Origin: Microbulbifer rhizosphaerae
GTDB lineage: Bacteria > Pseudomonadota > Gammaproteobacteria > Pseudomonadales > Cellvibrionaceae
Direction of reading: 5' to 3'
NCBI RefSeq assembly: GCF_014191725.1
Contig: NZ_JACHWZ010000003.1
Span: 1 to 64,000 of the forward strand
Length of the DNA stretch: 64,000 bases
Shown: positions 23,504-31,838 of the stretch, piece after piece
How the letters are laid out: every line of letters begins with the position of its first letter
How positions within the stretch are numbered: position 1 is the stretch's first letter
Made by a program: the position numbers and the translations under genes
The notes under the pieces: generated by a model
Databases searched by the model: none
What the model saw: only the letters and a program-made list of their open reading frames with translations
Told to the model about the DNA's origin: nothing

Positions 23504-23520
23504 AGTATCACTGGCTTTGT

Positions 23521-24042
23521 TTAGTGAACTTCCGTTGCCAATAAAGATTGCATTTCAGGATCAATTCTTTCTGTTTTCCTGTTGAGGTTTATCTGCATAT
23601 TTATCGAAGCCAGGTCTAACATCGTTGGTTCAACTTCTCGGATTTTTTCAGATACGCACCACTCGAGAACAAAAAAAAGATGCCATAAAGGACGCTTTCC
23701 AGAATGTAGGGGAAGCGGAAATGTGGATTTAGTTACCAGTTTTCTTACATTTTGGCGGGAACACCTAACAAATGGCGCTATATCAGAAACTCCTACAATA
23801 TCGGGAGTAGCTTCGATAAATACCGCATCAGGGATGGCGTTCCTCACATCACGCATTGCAGAAAGTACTGCATCAACTGCATTTTCTGCTTCTCTGTCAA
23901 ATTGAAGTGATATACAACCGGGATGCCCTAGTCCAATAATCGCGTCATCGCATCCAGCTTCAATTAGTTGGCCAATATATTGTTCCGGGTCTATATCAGC
24001 ATCAGGAAGTTTATAGTTAAGCGTAAATTCAAACTCTTTCAT
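23521..24042 (-). CDS. HTH protein, partner of the upstream HicA-like gene
   Basis: A 173-residue protein. I use the ATG at 24042 (GGAG about 9 nt upstream); the frame stays open to 24234 but that part overlaps the upstream gene. Residues 1-90 form an alpha/beta domain (FEFTLNYKLPD, then IEAGCDDAIIGLGHPGCISLQFDREA). Residues about 95-140 look like a MerR/AlpA-type winged HTH (VGVSDIAPFVRCSRQNVRKLV), followed by WHLFFVLEWC. The layout, an antitoxin-like alpha/beta domain then DNA-binding HTH, is what a HicB-like antitoxin-repressor would have, but I cannot place it in HicB. It is 4 nt downstream of the small basic gene, forming a two-gene operon. Confidence 0.7.
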   Translation of the reverse strand: MKEFEFTLNYKLPDADIDPEQYIGQLIEAGCDDAIIGLGHPGCISLQFDREAENAVDAVLSAMRDVRNAIPDAVFIEATPDIVGVSDIAPFVRCSRQNVRKLVTKSTFPLPLHSGKRPLWHLFFVLEWCVSEKIREVEPTMLDLASINMQINLNRKTERIDPEMQSLLATEVH

Positions 24043-24046
24043 AAAC

Positions 24047-24307
24047 TTACTCCGCAGACTCATCTGATTCGCCACCGGTACATTTATCAACAGCCTTGAT
24101 AATCTGCCTCGCATGTTTTCCTGGGTTTCTCGGAGTGCTATATATGCCTGTAATGCAAAAGGCGCCACATCGGCACTCTTTGTCATTATGAGGACAATAT
24201 ATCTTTCCCCACACATGGGAGCCGCCAACCTCAACTCTCCAGCCGCTTTCTTCCGCGTGCTGCAGGGCTCCTTCGATCTCCTTATGAGGGTGTCTATTTC
24301 GAGGCAT
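24047..24307 (-). CDS. HicA-like small basic protein (putative toxin)
   Basis: An 86-residue basic protein starting MPRNRHPHKEIEGALQHAEESGW. The HPHKEIEGAL helix, the EVGGSHVWGKIYCP strand with a central Gly-Ser-His, and the IYSTPRNPGKHARQIIKAV C-terminal strand-helix have the order of the double-stranded-RNA-binding-like HicA mRNA interferase, where the SH histidine is catalytic. An unusual Cys-rich insert (CPHNDKECRCGAFC) lies between strands, possibly binding metal. The start is the ATG at 24307; an upstream in-frame TTG would fall inside the -10 element. It is followed at 4 nt by an HTH gene, the order of a toxin-antitoxin operon. Similarity is by eye. Confidence 0.65.
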   Translation of the reverse strand: MPRNRHPHKEIEGALQHAEESGWRVEVGGSHVWGKIYCPHNDKECRCGAFCITGIYSTPRNPGKHARQIIKAVDKCTGGESDESAE

Positions 24308-24333
24308 AAGTCCGGCTGCTTCCTTTTTCTTCA

Positions 24334-24370
24334 AGTGTAGGAGGAGTTAATCAAGGTTGTCAATTGACAA
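24334..24370 (-). promoter_or_regulatory. Promoter and operator palindrome of the HicA-like operon
   Basis: On the minus strand, TTGACA (24358-24363) and TACACT (24334-24339) are spaced 18 nt, giving a good sigma-70 promoter whose leader reaches the ATG at 24307. The -35 element lies within the perfect 14-bp palindrome TTGTCAATTGACAA (24357-24370), the natural site for autorepression by the HTH protein. Confidence 0.6.
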
Positions 24371-24458
24371 CTTTTGGTGAGGAGTCCAGCTAGATCATTA
24401 TTGTGACCGAATAGTTCTCTGGCCCAATAGCCTAGGAATAGGCTTGTAACCAAATGTT

Positions 24459-24475
24459 CTAGACGACCGGTCTAG
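24459..24475. promoter_or_regulatory. TetR-type operator 1
   Basis: CTAGAC-GACCG-GTCTAG is a 6-bp-arm palindrome 20 nt upstream of the tetR start. Fifteen central bases (TAGACGACCGGTCTA) recur exactly at 25135-25151 before the target genes. The form TAGAC...GTCTA is that of NemR/AcuR-like repressor sites. Confidence 0.75.
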
Positions 24476-24495
24476 TAGAGATTAAACTCCGCGGC

Positions 24496-25086
24496 ATGAA
24501 ATCCAGCTACGACGATACACGCCAGCATCTCCTCGATACCGGCCACCGGGTGATGTCCAGCAAGGGCTTCTCCTGTGTCGGCCTGAGCGAGCTGTTGAAC
24601 ACTGCGGGCGTGCCCAAGGGTTCCTTCTACCACTACTTCAAATCGAAGGAGCAGTACGGCCAGGCGCTGCTGGAGGACTACTTCAGTAAATACCTGAAAG
24701 ATATGGACCTGCTTTTTTCCCTGGAGGCTCGCAGCACCGCCGACAGCCTGATGCGCTACTGGCAGGAGTGGCTGAAAATCTACAGCGAACCCTGCGACGA
24801 GCAGAAGTGCCTGGTGGTAAAGCTGAGCGCCGAAGTAGCCGATTTGTCGGAGCCTATGCGCCTGACCCTGCGCGACGGCACGGACCGGATTATCGCGCGC
24901 CTGGCGGAATGCATAGAGGCGGGTCGGGAGGACGGTTCGCTGCCGCAGGACCTGGATGCCCGAAAGAGCGCCGTCACCCTTTACCAGATGTGGCTGGGCG
25001 CCAGCCTGCTGGCCAAACTGCATCGCACGGGTGAGTCCATGGTCCAGGCGATGGAGGCGACGCGCACTCTACTGGGCCAGGAATAG
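24496..25086 (+). CDS. TetR/AcrR family repressor, NemR/AcuR-like
   Basis: A 196-residue TetR-family regulator. The N-terminal HTH spans about residues 8-55 (LLDTGHRVMSSKGFSCVGLSELLNTAGVPKGSFYHYFKSKEQYG), with the NemR-subgroup wording GVPKGSFYHYFKSKE. The ligand domain holds two cysteines (Cys99 and Cys105, in EPCDEQKCLVVKLSAEV), the position where NemR-type repressors carry electrophile-sensing cysteines. It is read in the same direction as the two target genes, but a terminator and a second operator separate them. It probably represses itself and the curA-like/PfpI-like pair, and is released by reactive carbonyls or quinones; the ligand is inference. Confidence 0.9.
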   Translation: MKSSYDDTRQHLLDTGHRVMSSKGFSCVGLSELLNTAGVPKGSFYHYFKSKEQYGQALLEDYFSKYLKDMDLLFSLEARSTADSLMRYWQEWLKIYSEPCDEQKCLVVKLSAEVADLSEPMRLTLRDGTDRIIARLAECIEAGREDGSLPQDLDARKSAVTLYQMWLGASLLAKLHRTGESMVQAMEATRTLLGQE

Positions 25087-25100
25087 TCCCGAGTTTTTCG

Positions 25101-25124
25101 ACCCGCCGCGAGGCGGGTATTTTT
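25101..25124 (+). terminator. Rho-independent terminator of tetR
   Basis: ACCCGCC-GCGA-GGCGGGT hairpin (25101-25118) followed by ATTTTT. It separates tetR from the downstream pair. Confidence 0.8.
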
Positions 25125-25134
25125 GAAGTACGAA

Positions 25135-25151
25135 TTAGACGACCGGTCTAA
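25135..25151. promoter_or_regulatory. TetR-type operator 2
   Basis: TTAGAC-GACCG-GTCTAA is identical over its 15 central bases to the operator at 24459-24475. It lies 64 nt before the start of the CurA-like gene, so the same repressor should control both promoters. Confidence 0.75.
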
Positions 25152-25214
25152 TAGATGTTGGGTCAAGAGCAGTCCCCAATAAATAAACGTTCCACCAATC
25201 GAAGGAGTCGATTC

Positions 25215-26252
25215 ATGTCGCAACCCACTGACAAGAACCGCCGCATTGTGCTGGCTTGCCGGCCTGAAGGCGCACCCGCCGCAGCGAATTTCCGCTTGGA
25301 AGAGGAGCCGCTGCCGCAGCCCGCAGAGGGGCAACTGTTATTGCGCAGTGTCTATCTATCCCTGGACCCCTATATGCGCGGGCGCATGAGCGATGCCCCC
25401 TCCTATGTCGAGCCGGTGCAGATCGGGGAGACTATGGTGGGCGGCACGGTGAGCAAAGTCGTGGAGTCCCGCCACCCGGATTACGAGGTTGGCGATTGGG
25501 TGTTGGCCTACAGCGGCTGGCAGGACTACGAGCTGTCGGACAGCACCGGGCTCACCAATCTCGGGGCGGATCTGCAACATCCTTCCTACACTCTGGGGGT
25601 ATTGGGCATGCCGGGCTTTACCGCCTACAAGGGGCTGCTGGATATCGGCGAACCCAAGCCCGGTGAGACCCTGGTGGTTGCCGCTGCGACCGGCCCCGTT
25701 GGCGCAACCGTCGGCCAGATCGGCAGGATTGTGGGCTGCCGCGTGGTGGGTATCGCCGGCGGCGCGGAGAAATGCCGCTACGCGGTGGATGAGTTGGGAT
25801 TCGACGCTTGTATCGATCACCGCGCGGAAGATTTTGCCGAGCAACTGGCCGCGGCTTGCCCCGATGGTATCGACGTGTATTTCGAGAATGTCGGCGGCGA
25901 GGTTTGGGATGCCGTATTGCCGCTGCTCAACGACTTTGCACGGGTTCCCGTTTGCGGTTTGGTCTCCCAGTACAACGCCACTTCGCTGCCAGAGGGGCCG
26001 GATCGCTCGGGGCTGTTGATGAGCCAAGCGCTGGTAAAACGTCTGAAAATTCAGGGCTTCATCATCCTGGACCACTACGGTCCCCGTCTCGACGATTTTC
26101 AGCGAGATATGTCGGCATGGCTCGCCGCCGGCAAGATCAAATATCGGGAAGAAATTGTCGACGGACTCGAGAAGGCACCACAGGCCTTTATGGGCCTGCT
26201 GGAGGGTGGCAATTTCGGCAAGCTCGTGGTGCGCGTCGGCGCCGACAACTGA
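25215..26252 (+). CDS. curA: NADP-dependent MDR oxidoreductase, CurA-like
   Basis: A 345-residue zinc-independent medium-chain reductase of the CurA/leukotriene-B4 12-hydroxydehydrogenase group, reducing alpha,beta-unsaturated carbonyls with NADPH. LRSVYLSLDPYMRGRMSD (about 42-59) is the family hallmark. The nucleotide fold is around 140-200 (AATGPVGATVGQIGRIVGCRVVGIAGG), and the substrate region has YFENVGGEVWDAVLPLL. The ATG at 25215 (AAGGAG, 8 nt upstream) is chosen over the open frame reaching 25155, which would cover the leader. It sits behind operator 2 and is followed at 27 nt by the DJ-1/PfpI gene, so it is part of a carbonyl-detoxification unit. Confidence 0.9.
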   Translation: MSQPTDKNRRIVLACRPEGAPAAANFRLEEEPLPQPAEGQLLLRSVYLSLDPYMRGRMSDAPSYVEPVQIGETMVGGTVSKVVESRHPDYEVGDWVLAYSGWQDYELSDSTGLTNLGADLQHPSYTLGVLGMPGFTAYKGLLDIGEPKPGETLVVAAATGPVGATVGQIGRIVGCRVVGIAGGAEKCRYAVDELGFDACIDHRAEDFAEQLAAACPDGIDVYFENVGGEVWDAVLPLLNDFARVPVCGLVSQYNATSLPEGPDRSGLLMSQALVKRLKIQGFIILDHYGPRLDDFQRDMSAWLAAGKIKYREEIVDGLEKAPQAFMGLLEGGNFGKLVVRVGADN

Positions 26253-26279
26253 TTTTTTAAAAACAAGGAAAGACTGACG

Positions 26280-26954
26280 ATGAAAATTTTGATGGTACTC
26301 ACCTCCCACGACCAACTCGGTGATACCGGCAAGAAAACCGGTTTCTGGCTGGAGGAGTTGGCTGCGCCTTACTATATCTTCAAGGATGCGGGCGCGGAGA
26401 TAACCATGACTTCGCCGAAGGGCGGCCAGCCGCCCCTGGACCCGAAAAGCGAAGACCCGGATTCACAAACCGAGTCCACCGAGCGCTTCCAGAAGGATTC
26501 GGAGGCACAGGAGGCACTGGCCAATACAACGCCACTCGCCGACGTCAAGCAGGAGGACTACGATGGTGTCTTCTATCCGGGCGGTCACGGTCCCCTGTGG
26601 GACCTCGCCGAGGACAAGGACTCCATCGCCCTGATCGAGTCCTTCTACGCCGCCGGAAAACCGGTTGCCGCGGTCTGCCATGGGCCGGGAGTGTTCCGCC
26701 ATACCAAGGGAGCTGACGGTGAACCCCTGGTCAGCAGCAAGCGCGTCACCGGATTCGCCAATTCGGAAGAAGATGCAGTGGAATTGACCGAGGTGGTGCC
26801 CTTCCTGGTGGAGGATATGCTACGGGCCAACGGCGGCCTCTACACCAAGGCGGAAGACTGGCAGAGCCATGTGGTCACCGACGGACAGCTGATCACCGGT
26901 CAGAATCCAGCTTCTTCGGAAGAGGGTGCCAAAGCGCTGCTGGGGCGGCTGTAA
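26280..26954 (+). CDS. DJ-1/PfpI family protein, glyoxalase III-like
   Basis: A 224-residue class I glutamine-amidotransferase-like protein. The nucleophile elbow is AVCHGPGVF with Cys133; Glu25 or Glu26 in GFWLEE and His134 complete the usual DJ-1 site. GGHGPLWDLAED (101-112) is typical of the Hsp31/glyoxalase III-like branch, whose members convert methylglyoxal to lactate without glutathione or act as chaperone/deglycase. Length suits that subgroup. Co-transcription with the CurA-like reductase under a NemR-like repressor favours a reactive-carbonyl role. It is cytosolic, with no signal peptide. Confidence 0.88.
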   Translation: MKILMVLTSHDQLGDTGKKTGFWLEELAAPYYIFKDAGAEITMTSPKGGQPPLDPKSEDPDSQTESTERFQKDSEAQEALANTTPLADVKQEDYDGVFYPGGHGPLWDLAEDKDSIALIESFYAAGKPVAAVCHGPGVFRHTKGADGEPLVSSKRVTGFANSEEDAVELTEVVPFLVEDMLRANGGLYTKAEDWQSHVVTDGQLITGQNPASSEEGAKALLGRL

Positions 26955-27168
26955 AGCGCCAATGCGGCGGCTGCCATGGAGTGCCGGCGGCCAGCCGCAG
27001 ATACCTGGTTTCGAACCAGTCTGCCATCGATTCATCATAACGGCGCAGCCTGCTATCCAGTAACAGTGACCTCTGGGTTCCGGCTTGCGCCGAAATGACG
27101 GAAGCGCGGACCCCCTGTCCGCGCTTGCAGCCAATCCGCGGTTTAACTTGCGGCCAACTGAGAGTAAA

Positions 27169-27193
27169 ATACCCGAGTAAGAAACTCGGTTAT
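27169..27193 (+). promoter_or_regulatory. IscR type-1-like site upstream of nfuA
   Basis: A 25-bp dyad with ends ATACCCGA and TCGGTTAT fits about 20 of 25 positions of the IscR type-1 consensus. The two main departures (positions 9 and 17) are compensating changes that keep the dyad (CCGAGT/ACTCGG). It lies 13 nt before the nfuA start, where [2Fe-2S]-IscR could repress. iscR is not in this window. Confidence 0.5.
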
Positions 27194-27205
27194 TTGAGAA
27201 GCTTT

Positions 27206-27808
27206 ATGTCACAACAGCCTTCAGACCTGAACGTCACTATCACCGAATCCGCCCAGGGTTACCTCCGTGAACTGCTGGAGAAGCAGGACTGCGAGGGTAT
27301 CGCTGTGCGCATGTTCGTGTCGAATCCCGGCACTCCCAACGCGGAGACCTGCATCGCCTACTGCCGTCCCGGCGAGGAGCAGGAGGGAGATGTGATGGTG
27401 GAATACGAGGGCCTCAAGGCTTACTTCGAAGGGCGCAGCATCCCTTACCTGGACGAAGCCCGGGTGGACTACTCCACGGACAAGATGGGTGGCCAGCTCA
27501 CCATTCGCGCGCCCAACTCGCGTATGCCGAAAGTCACCGACGACAGCCCCATCGAAGACCGTATCAACTACGTGCTCTACAGCGATATCAACCCCGGCCT
27601 CGCCGCCCACGGCGGCCAGGTGAGCCTGGTGGAAGTGACCGACGACCATTATGCAGTACTGAAATTCGGCGGCGGCTGCCAGGGCTGCGGCATGGTGGAT
27701 ATGACCCTGAAAGAGGGTGTGGAAAAGACCCTGAAGGAAAAGATTCCCGAACTGGCCGGGGTCAAAGACATTACCGACCACACCGATACATCCCAGGCCT
27801 ACTACTGA
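27206..27808 (+). CDS. nfuA: Fe-S biogenesis protein NfuA
   Basis: A 200-residue protein that carries a [4Fe-4S] cluster on a dimer and passes it to apo-targets. An A-type-carrier-like N-domain (about 1-95, degenerate, without the full cysteine set) is followed by the NifU C-terminal domain with Cys158-x-x-Cys161 in [20 protein letters not shown]. The ATG at 27206 gives the standard MS...ITESAQGYL start; the frame is open upstream to 27095, but that extension is not family-like. A strong terminator follows. An IscR-like dyad just upstream suggests iron-sulfur status control. Confidence 0.96.
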   Translation: MSQQPSDLNVTITESAQGYLRELLEKQDCEGIAVRMFVSNPGTPNAETCIAYCRPGEEQEGDVMVEYEGLKAYFEGRSIPYLDEARVDYSTDKMGGQLTIRAPNSRMPKVTDDSPIEDRINYVLYSDINPGLAAHGGQVSLVEVTDDHYAVLKFGGGCQGCGMVDMTLKEGVEKTLKEKIPELAGVKDITDHTDTSQAYY

Positions 27809-27822
27809 TCTGGACCAGATAT

Positions 27823-27849
27823 AAAAACGCGGGTAGAGCCCGCGTTTTT
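27823..27849 (+). terminator. Rho-independent terminator of nfuA
   Basis: AACGCGGG-TAGAG-CCCGCGTT stem followed by TTTT. A-rich flank on the other side allows weaker function for the minus strand. Confidence 0.88.
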
Positions 27850-27884
27850 TATGCTTGCGGTGAAATCATTTCCACACCTTCCTT

Positions 27885-27915
27885 CTGTAGGAGCGGCCAG
27901 CGGCCGCTCCTACAG
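27885..27915. repeat. Dispersed palindrome, family A copy 1
   Basis: CTGTAGGAGCGGCC (27885-27898) and GGCCGCTCCTACAG (27902-27915) are perfect 14-bp arms around a 3-nt loop. The TGTAGGAGCGG core recurs at 37934-37987 and 53060-53083, always between genes. It may serve as the 3' end of chaA mRNA here. Confidence 0.85.
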
Positions 27916-27958
27916 CAGATAAATAAAACCCGGCGCCACACAAGTTTCCCGAACCGGA

Positions 27959-29056
27959 TCAAGGCACCATCGCGGTAAAAATAAATACCGCGAAAACCAC
28001 CAGGTGCACGGTCCCCTGCAGAATCGTGGCGCGCCCGCCGGACAGGGTCATGGTTGTCAACAGCAGGGTTAGTGCGAGCAGCGTTATTTCCTTGGCGGGC
28101 AAGCCGAGATGCATCGGCAGGTCCAGAAAGATAGAGGTAAAGACGATCGCGGGAATGGTCAGGCAGATACTGGCGAGCGCCGAGCCCAAGGTGAGGTTGA
28201 AGCTGATCTGCATGCGATTGCGCAGGGCGGAACGGATGGCGGCGGTGGTTTCCGGCAGCAGTACCATCGCGGCGATGGCGATACCCACTACCGCGTGCGG
28301 CATGCCCGCGCGCTGGACAAAACCTTCGATGGGCGGTGCCAGTGATTCCGCGAGGCCGACGACAGCAACCAGGGACAGGATCAGCAAAAGCAGGCTGGAC
28401 CCGGCGGCGAAAGTTGAAGGTCTACGCTCATCCCTGGTTTCGACACCCTCGGCCTCGGGCAGGAAATAATCCCGGTGGCGGATGGTTTGCACAAAAATAA
28501 ATACGCCATACAGCAACAGCGAGACCACGCCGGCGAATATCAACTGCGAATCGGAAAAGGTCGGGCCCTCGGTACTGAAGGTGAAATCCGGCAGTACCAG
28601 AATGGTGGTGACCAGGGTCGCGAGAACCGCCAGGGCCGGCGTTGTCCCCTCGGTGCGGAAGCCGAGGACCCGGTGCTTCAGGGCGCCTATCAGCAGGCAC
28701 AGGCCGATGACCCCATTGCACACAATCATCACCGTTGCGAAAACCGTATCCCGCGCCAGGTCCCTGGAATCCAGGGTCTCCGACAGCATTATTGAAAGGA
28801 TCAGCGACACTTCGATCACAGTGACCGCCAGGGCGAGCACCAGCGCGCCGAAGGGCTCGCCCACTCGGCGCGCTATAACTTCCGCGTGGTGAACAGCGAC
28901 AAGGACCGCCGCGATCAGCGCGGCCGTGGAAACCAGCAGAAGAAACCACCCCAGCGAGCGACCCCAGACCAGGGCCAGTACCCCGCAGGCGGCCAGTGGT
29001 GCGCCGATGCTGCACAGGTGGAATTTGCGCGACAAGCGGGTAATCGGTTGCAGCAT
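27959..29056 (-). CDS. chaA: Calcium/proton (cation/H+) antiporter ChaA
   Basis: A 365-residue CaCA-superfamily exchanger with about eleven membrane spans, the length of E. coli ChaA (366). It exports Ca2+ or Na+ against protons at the inner membrane. The two conserved alpha-repeats are visible: EPFGALVLALAVTVIEVSLIL (about 67-87) and VLLPETTAAIRSALRNRMQISFNLTLGSALASICLTIPA (about 265-303), each with its acidic residue. A central polar loop (about 210-225, with PEAEGVETRDERRPS) separates the halves. I start at the ATG at 29056; the frame is open to 29119 but the added residues are polar and not family-like. hrpB ends 87 nt upstream. Confidence 0.92.
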   Translation of the reverse strand: MLQPITRLSRKFHLCSIGAPLAACGVLALVWGRSLGWFLLLVSTAALIAAVLVAVHHAEVIARRVGEPFGALVLALAVTVIEVSLILSIMLSETLDSRDLARDTVFATVMIVCNGVIGLCLLIGALKHRVLGFRTEGTTPALAVLATLVTTILVLPDFTFSTEGPTFSDSQLIFAGVVSLLLYGVFIFVQTIRHRDYFLPEAEGVETRDERRPSTFAAGSSLLLLILSLVAVVGLAESLAPPIEGFVQRAGMPHAVVGIAIAAMVLLPETTAAIRSALRNRMQISFNLTLGSALASICLTIPAIVFTSIFLDLPMHLGLPAKEITLLALTLLLTTMTLSGGRATILQGTVHLVVFAVFIFTAMVP

Positions 29057-29143
29057 AGGTCCCTTGCTTTCGAGTCTCCTGATTACTTGGGCACTGTGGG
29101 CAGAACGGCATTCCGCCATTCAGTTTGGCCCAATTGTCGCTGT

Positions 29144-31687
29144 CTATGGCGAATCCATGCGCTTTTTGGTCTTGCTGGTCGCCTGCGCCGTCAGTGGATC
29201 GTCCGGCCAGTAGTGCTTCTGGTACCTGATCCTGAGTTCCTTCTTCACCTCCTGATAGGTGTTGGCCCAGAAGCTGGCCAGGTCCCGGGTGACCTGCACC
29301 GGCCGCCGGGCGGGGGAGAGTAGGTGAATCATCAGGGGATACTGCCCCTTGAGAACCGCCGGGGTCCGCGCCAGGCCGAACATTTCCTGCAGGCGCACCG
29401 CCAGCACCGGCTCTTCCCCTTCGTAGTCGATCGGGATATGGGAACCGCTGGGCGCGGTGAAATGGGTTGGAGCCAGTTGGTCTATCTGTTGCTGGCAGGG
29501 CCAGTCCAGCTGGCTTCGCAAGATGCTGTGCAGGTCGAGCTGTTTCAGCTGCTCCAGTTTACTGAGGCCCTGCAGATGGGGAAGCAGCCAGTCTTCCAGA
29601 GATTCCCTCAGCACTGTGTCGCTCCAGTCCGGCAGTGCCAGCTCCGCCAGTAAATTGGGAAATTCATTCACATTGCGGCGCAGAAATTCCACCCGGGCGC
29701 GCAGGGTAACAGCCTCTCTGCTCCAGGGTAGAGTATTCAAGCCCTTCTGATGAATGGCATCCAACAGGGCGCGGCTGAGCAATTCCGGGGAAATATTTTT
29801 TGCCGGCTGTTCATCCAGCACTAAGCGTCCGAGGGTAGTGCGTTCGCTGGCAACGGCGCGATCGCTGTTGTCATCCCAGCGCACGGATTCGTTCCGCTCG
29901 ATCAAATCGGCAAAGTACTCGCGCAGAACAGATTCGGAAATACGCGCGGCCAACTGGATACGCGCATCGCGGCCCTGGCCGTCCAGTTCCGCTATCACCA
30001 GGTAATCCACCAGGGCCAGTTCGTCGTCGTGGGAGAAATGGGCACCGCGGCCGCTGGCCAACAGGAAGCGGCGCTCCCGGTCGTGGCGATTGCGGGCGAT
30101 GCGATCCGGGTAGGCCTGGCCCAGCAGCACGCCGGTGCGGTCGATATCGTCGATGCCGCTTGTGTTGCCTTCCACTCCCGGCAGCTGCCCCTGCCAGATT
30201 CCGGCCTGCTGGCGGATGCGCTGTATGGCGCCTTTGTCGGCATTTGGATTCTTAGTCCGGCCGAGGAGAACTTCCATGCGTTTGTGAATATCCCGGTCCC
30301 AGCGCTGTTCACCCCGAAATATATCCCGTTCGGAAAGCAGCGACGCCAAAAGGCAGGCCTCCCGCGCCAGGCCCCAGTCGAGGCTGCGGATCATCATATG
30401 GGCGAGGCGCGGATGGGTGCCCAGCGCCAGCATGGCCTTGCCGTGCGCGGTGATCCGCAGTTCCCGGTCTAGGGCACCGAGTTGCTGCAACAGCTCCCGG
30501 GCCTGGGCCACGGGCCCGGGCGGCGGTGGGTCCAGCCAGCGCAGTTCATCCATTTCGCGAACACCCCAGTGGGCCAGTTCCAGTACCAGTGGCGCCAGAT
30601 CGCTGATGAGGATTTCTGGGGCGTTTTTCGGCGCCAGGCCCTGCTGCCGGGATTCGCTCCACAGGCGCAGGCACTGACCTTCGCTCAGGCGTCCGGCGCG
30701 GCCACAGCGCTGGGTGGCCGAGGCTTGGGAGATATTAGTGGTCACCAGGCGGTTCATGCCCGTGTTCGGATCGAAGCGGGATTCCCGCATCAGGCCCGAA
30801 TCCACCACCATATGGATGCCCTCGATGGTGAGGCTGGTCTCAGCCACATTGGTGGCCAACACGATTTTGCGCCGGCCGGACGGGGAGGGCGCTATGGCGG
30901 TGTCCTGCTGCTGTTTACTCAGGTCCCCGTAGAGCGGGGCGATGGTGATCTCCTTTCGGTCGGCGAGTTGTTCCCGCAACCGTTCCTCCACCTGCCTGAT
31001 CTCGCCCACGCCGGGTAGGAAGGCCAGCAGGCTGCCGTCCTCCACATCCATCCACTCGGAAATCTTGCGGGCCATCAGCGCGGGCAGTTGGCGGTTGTCA
31101 TCGGGAACCTGACGATGCGGCAAGTAGTGAACGTGAATCGGGAAGCTGCGGCCCTCACTGCTGACCACCGGGGCGCCGCCGAGCAGAGCGGCCACCGCTT
31201 CGGTCTCCAGTGTGGCGGACATCACCAGCAGTTTTAGATCCTCGCGCAGATACTCCTGGGATTGCAGGCACAGTGCCAGGGACAGATCCCCTTGCAGATT
31301 GCGCTCGTGGAATTCGTCGAAGATCACCAGTGCCGTCTGTGCGAGTTCCGGATCCGACTGTAGCAGCCGGGTCAGGATTCCCTCTGTGACCACCAGTATG
31401 CGGGTTCTGCCACTCATCTTGCGCTCGGCGCGGATCTGGTAGCCCACCGTCTGCCCGACCGCTTCCCCCAGCAGTTCCGCCATCCGCGCAGCCGCACTGC
31501 GCGCCGCCAGTCGCCGCGGCTCCAGCATGATAATGTTTCTGCCTCCCAGCCAGTCGCAGTCCAGCAGCGCCAGCGGCACCACAGTGGTCTTGCCTGCGCC
31601 GGGCGGGGCCTGGAGGATGACGTTATTGTGCCGGCTCAGGGCGGAGAGCAGTTCGGGTAAAGCGGTGTGAATGGGCAACTCTGACAT
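29144..31687 (-). CDS. hrpB: ATP-dependent helicase HrpB
   Basis: An 847-residue DExH-box helicase (E. coli HrpB 809). Motif I is PPGAGKTT (about 25-32), motif II DEFHERN, motif III VMSATLE, and the second RecA domain has LATNVAETSLTIEGI and QRCGRAGR. The HA2 and HrpB C-terminal domains complete the usual length. It is a probable RNA helicase; the cellular role of HrpB is unclear in most bacteria. The ATG at 31687 starts MSELPIHTALPELLSAL, a typical N-terminus. It is read towards chaA. Confidence 0.95.
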   Translation of the reverse strand: MSELPIHTALPELLSALSRHNNVILQAPPGAGKTTVVPLALLDCDWLGGRNIIMLEPRRLAARSAAARMAELLGEAVGQTVGYQIRAERKMSGRTRILVVTEGILTRLLQSDPELAQTALVIFDEFHERNLQGDLSLALCLQSQEYLREDLKLLVMSATLETEAVAALLGGAPVVSSEGRSFPIHVHYLPHRQVPDDNRQLPALMARKISEWMDVEDGSLLAFLPGVGEIRQVEERLREQLADRKEITIAPLYGDLSKQQQDTAIAPSPSGRRKIVLATNVAETSLTIEGIHMVVDSGLMRESRFDPNTGMNRLVTTNISQASATQRCGRAGRLSEGQCLRLWSESRQQGLAPKNAPEILISDLAPLVLELAHWGVREMDELRWLDPPPPGPVAQARELLQQLGALDRELRITAHGKAMLALGTHPRLAHMMIRSLDWGLAREACLLASLLSERDIFRGEQRWDRDIHKRMEVLLGRTKNPNADKGAIQRIRQQAGIWQGQLPGVEGNTSGIDDIDRTGVLLGQAYPDRIARNRHDRERRFLLASGRGAHFSHDDELALVDYLVIAELDGQGRDARIQLAARISESVLREYFADLIERNESVRWDDNSDRAVASERTTLGRLVLDEQPAKNISPELLSRALLDAIHQKGLNTLPWSREAVTLRARVEFLRRNVNEFPNLLAELALPDWSDTVLRESLEDWLLPHLQGLSKLEQLKQLDLHSILRSQLDWPCQQQIDQLAPTHFTAPSGSHIPIDYEGEEPVLAVRLQEMFGLARTPAVLKGQYPLMIHLLSPARRPVQVTRDLASFWANTYQEVKKELRIRYQKHYWPDDPLTAQATSKTKKRMDSP

Positions 31688-31838
31688 GGGCGGTATTATA
31701 ACGGCTGGGGAACATATCGAGGATATGGGAGAAAAATAAGCTGGCGTATTCGGTTGGGCCCTGTTCTTGTTGCGCCTGGCGAATCAATAGAGGTATCTTG
31801 CCGGCACACAAACACTGCGTAAATCTGCTTGTCTCCCT

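Noticed and set aside
26999-27060. tRNA-like segment (GGTTTCGAACCAG)
   Set aside because: A T-loop-like string only; no acceptor or anticodon stem can be formed around it.
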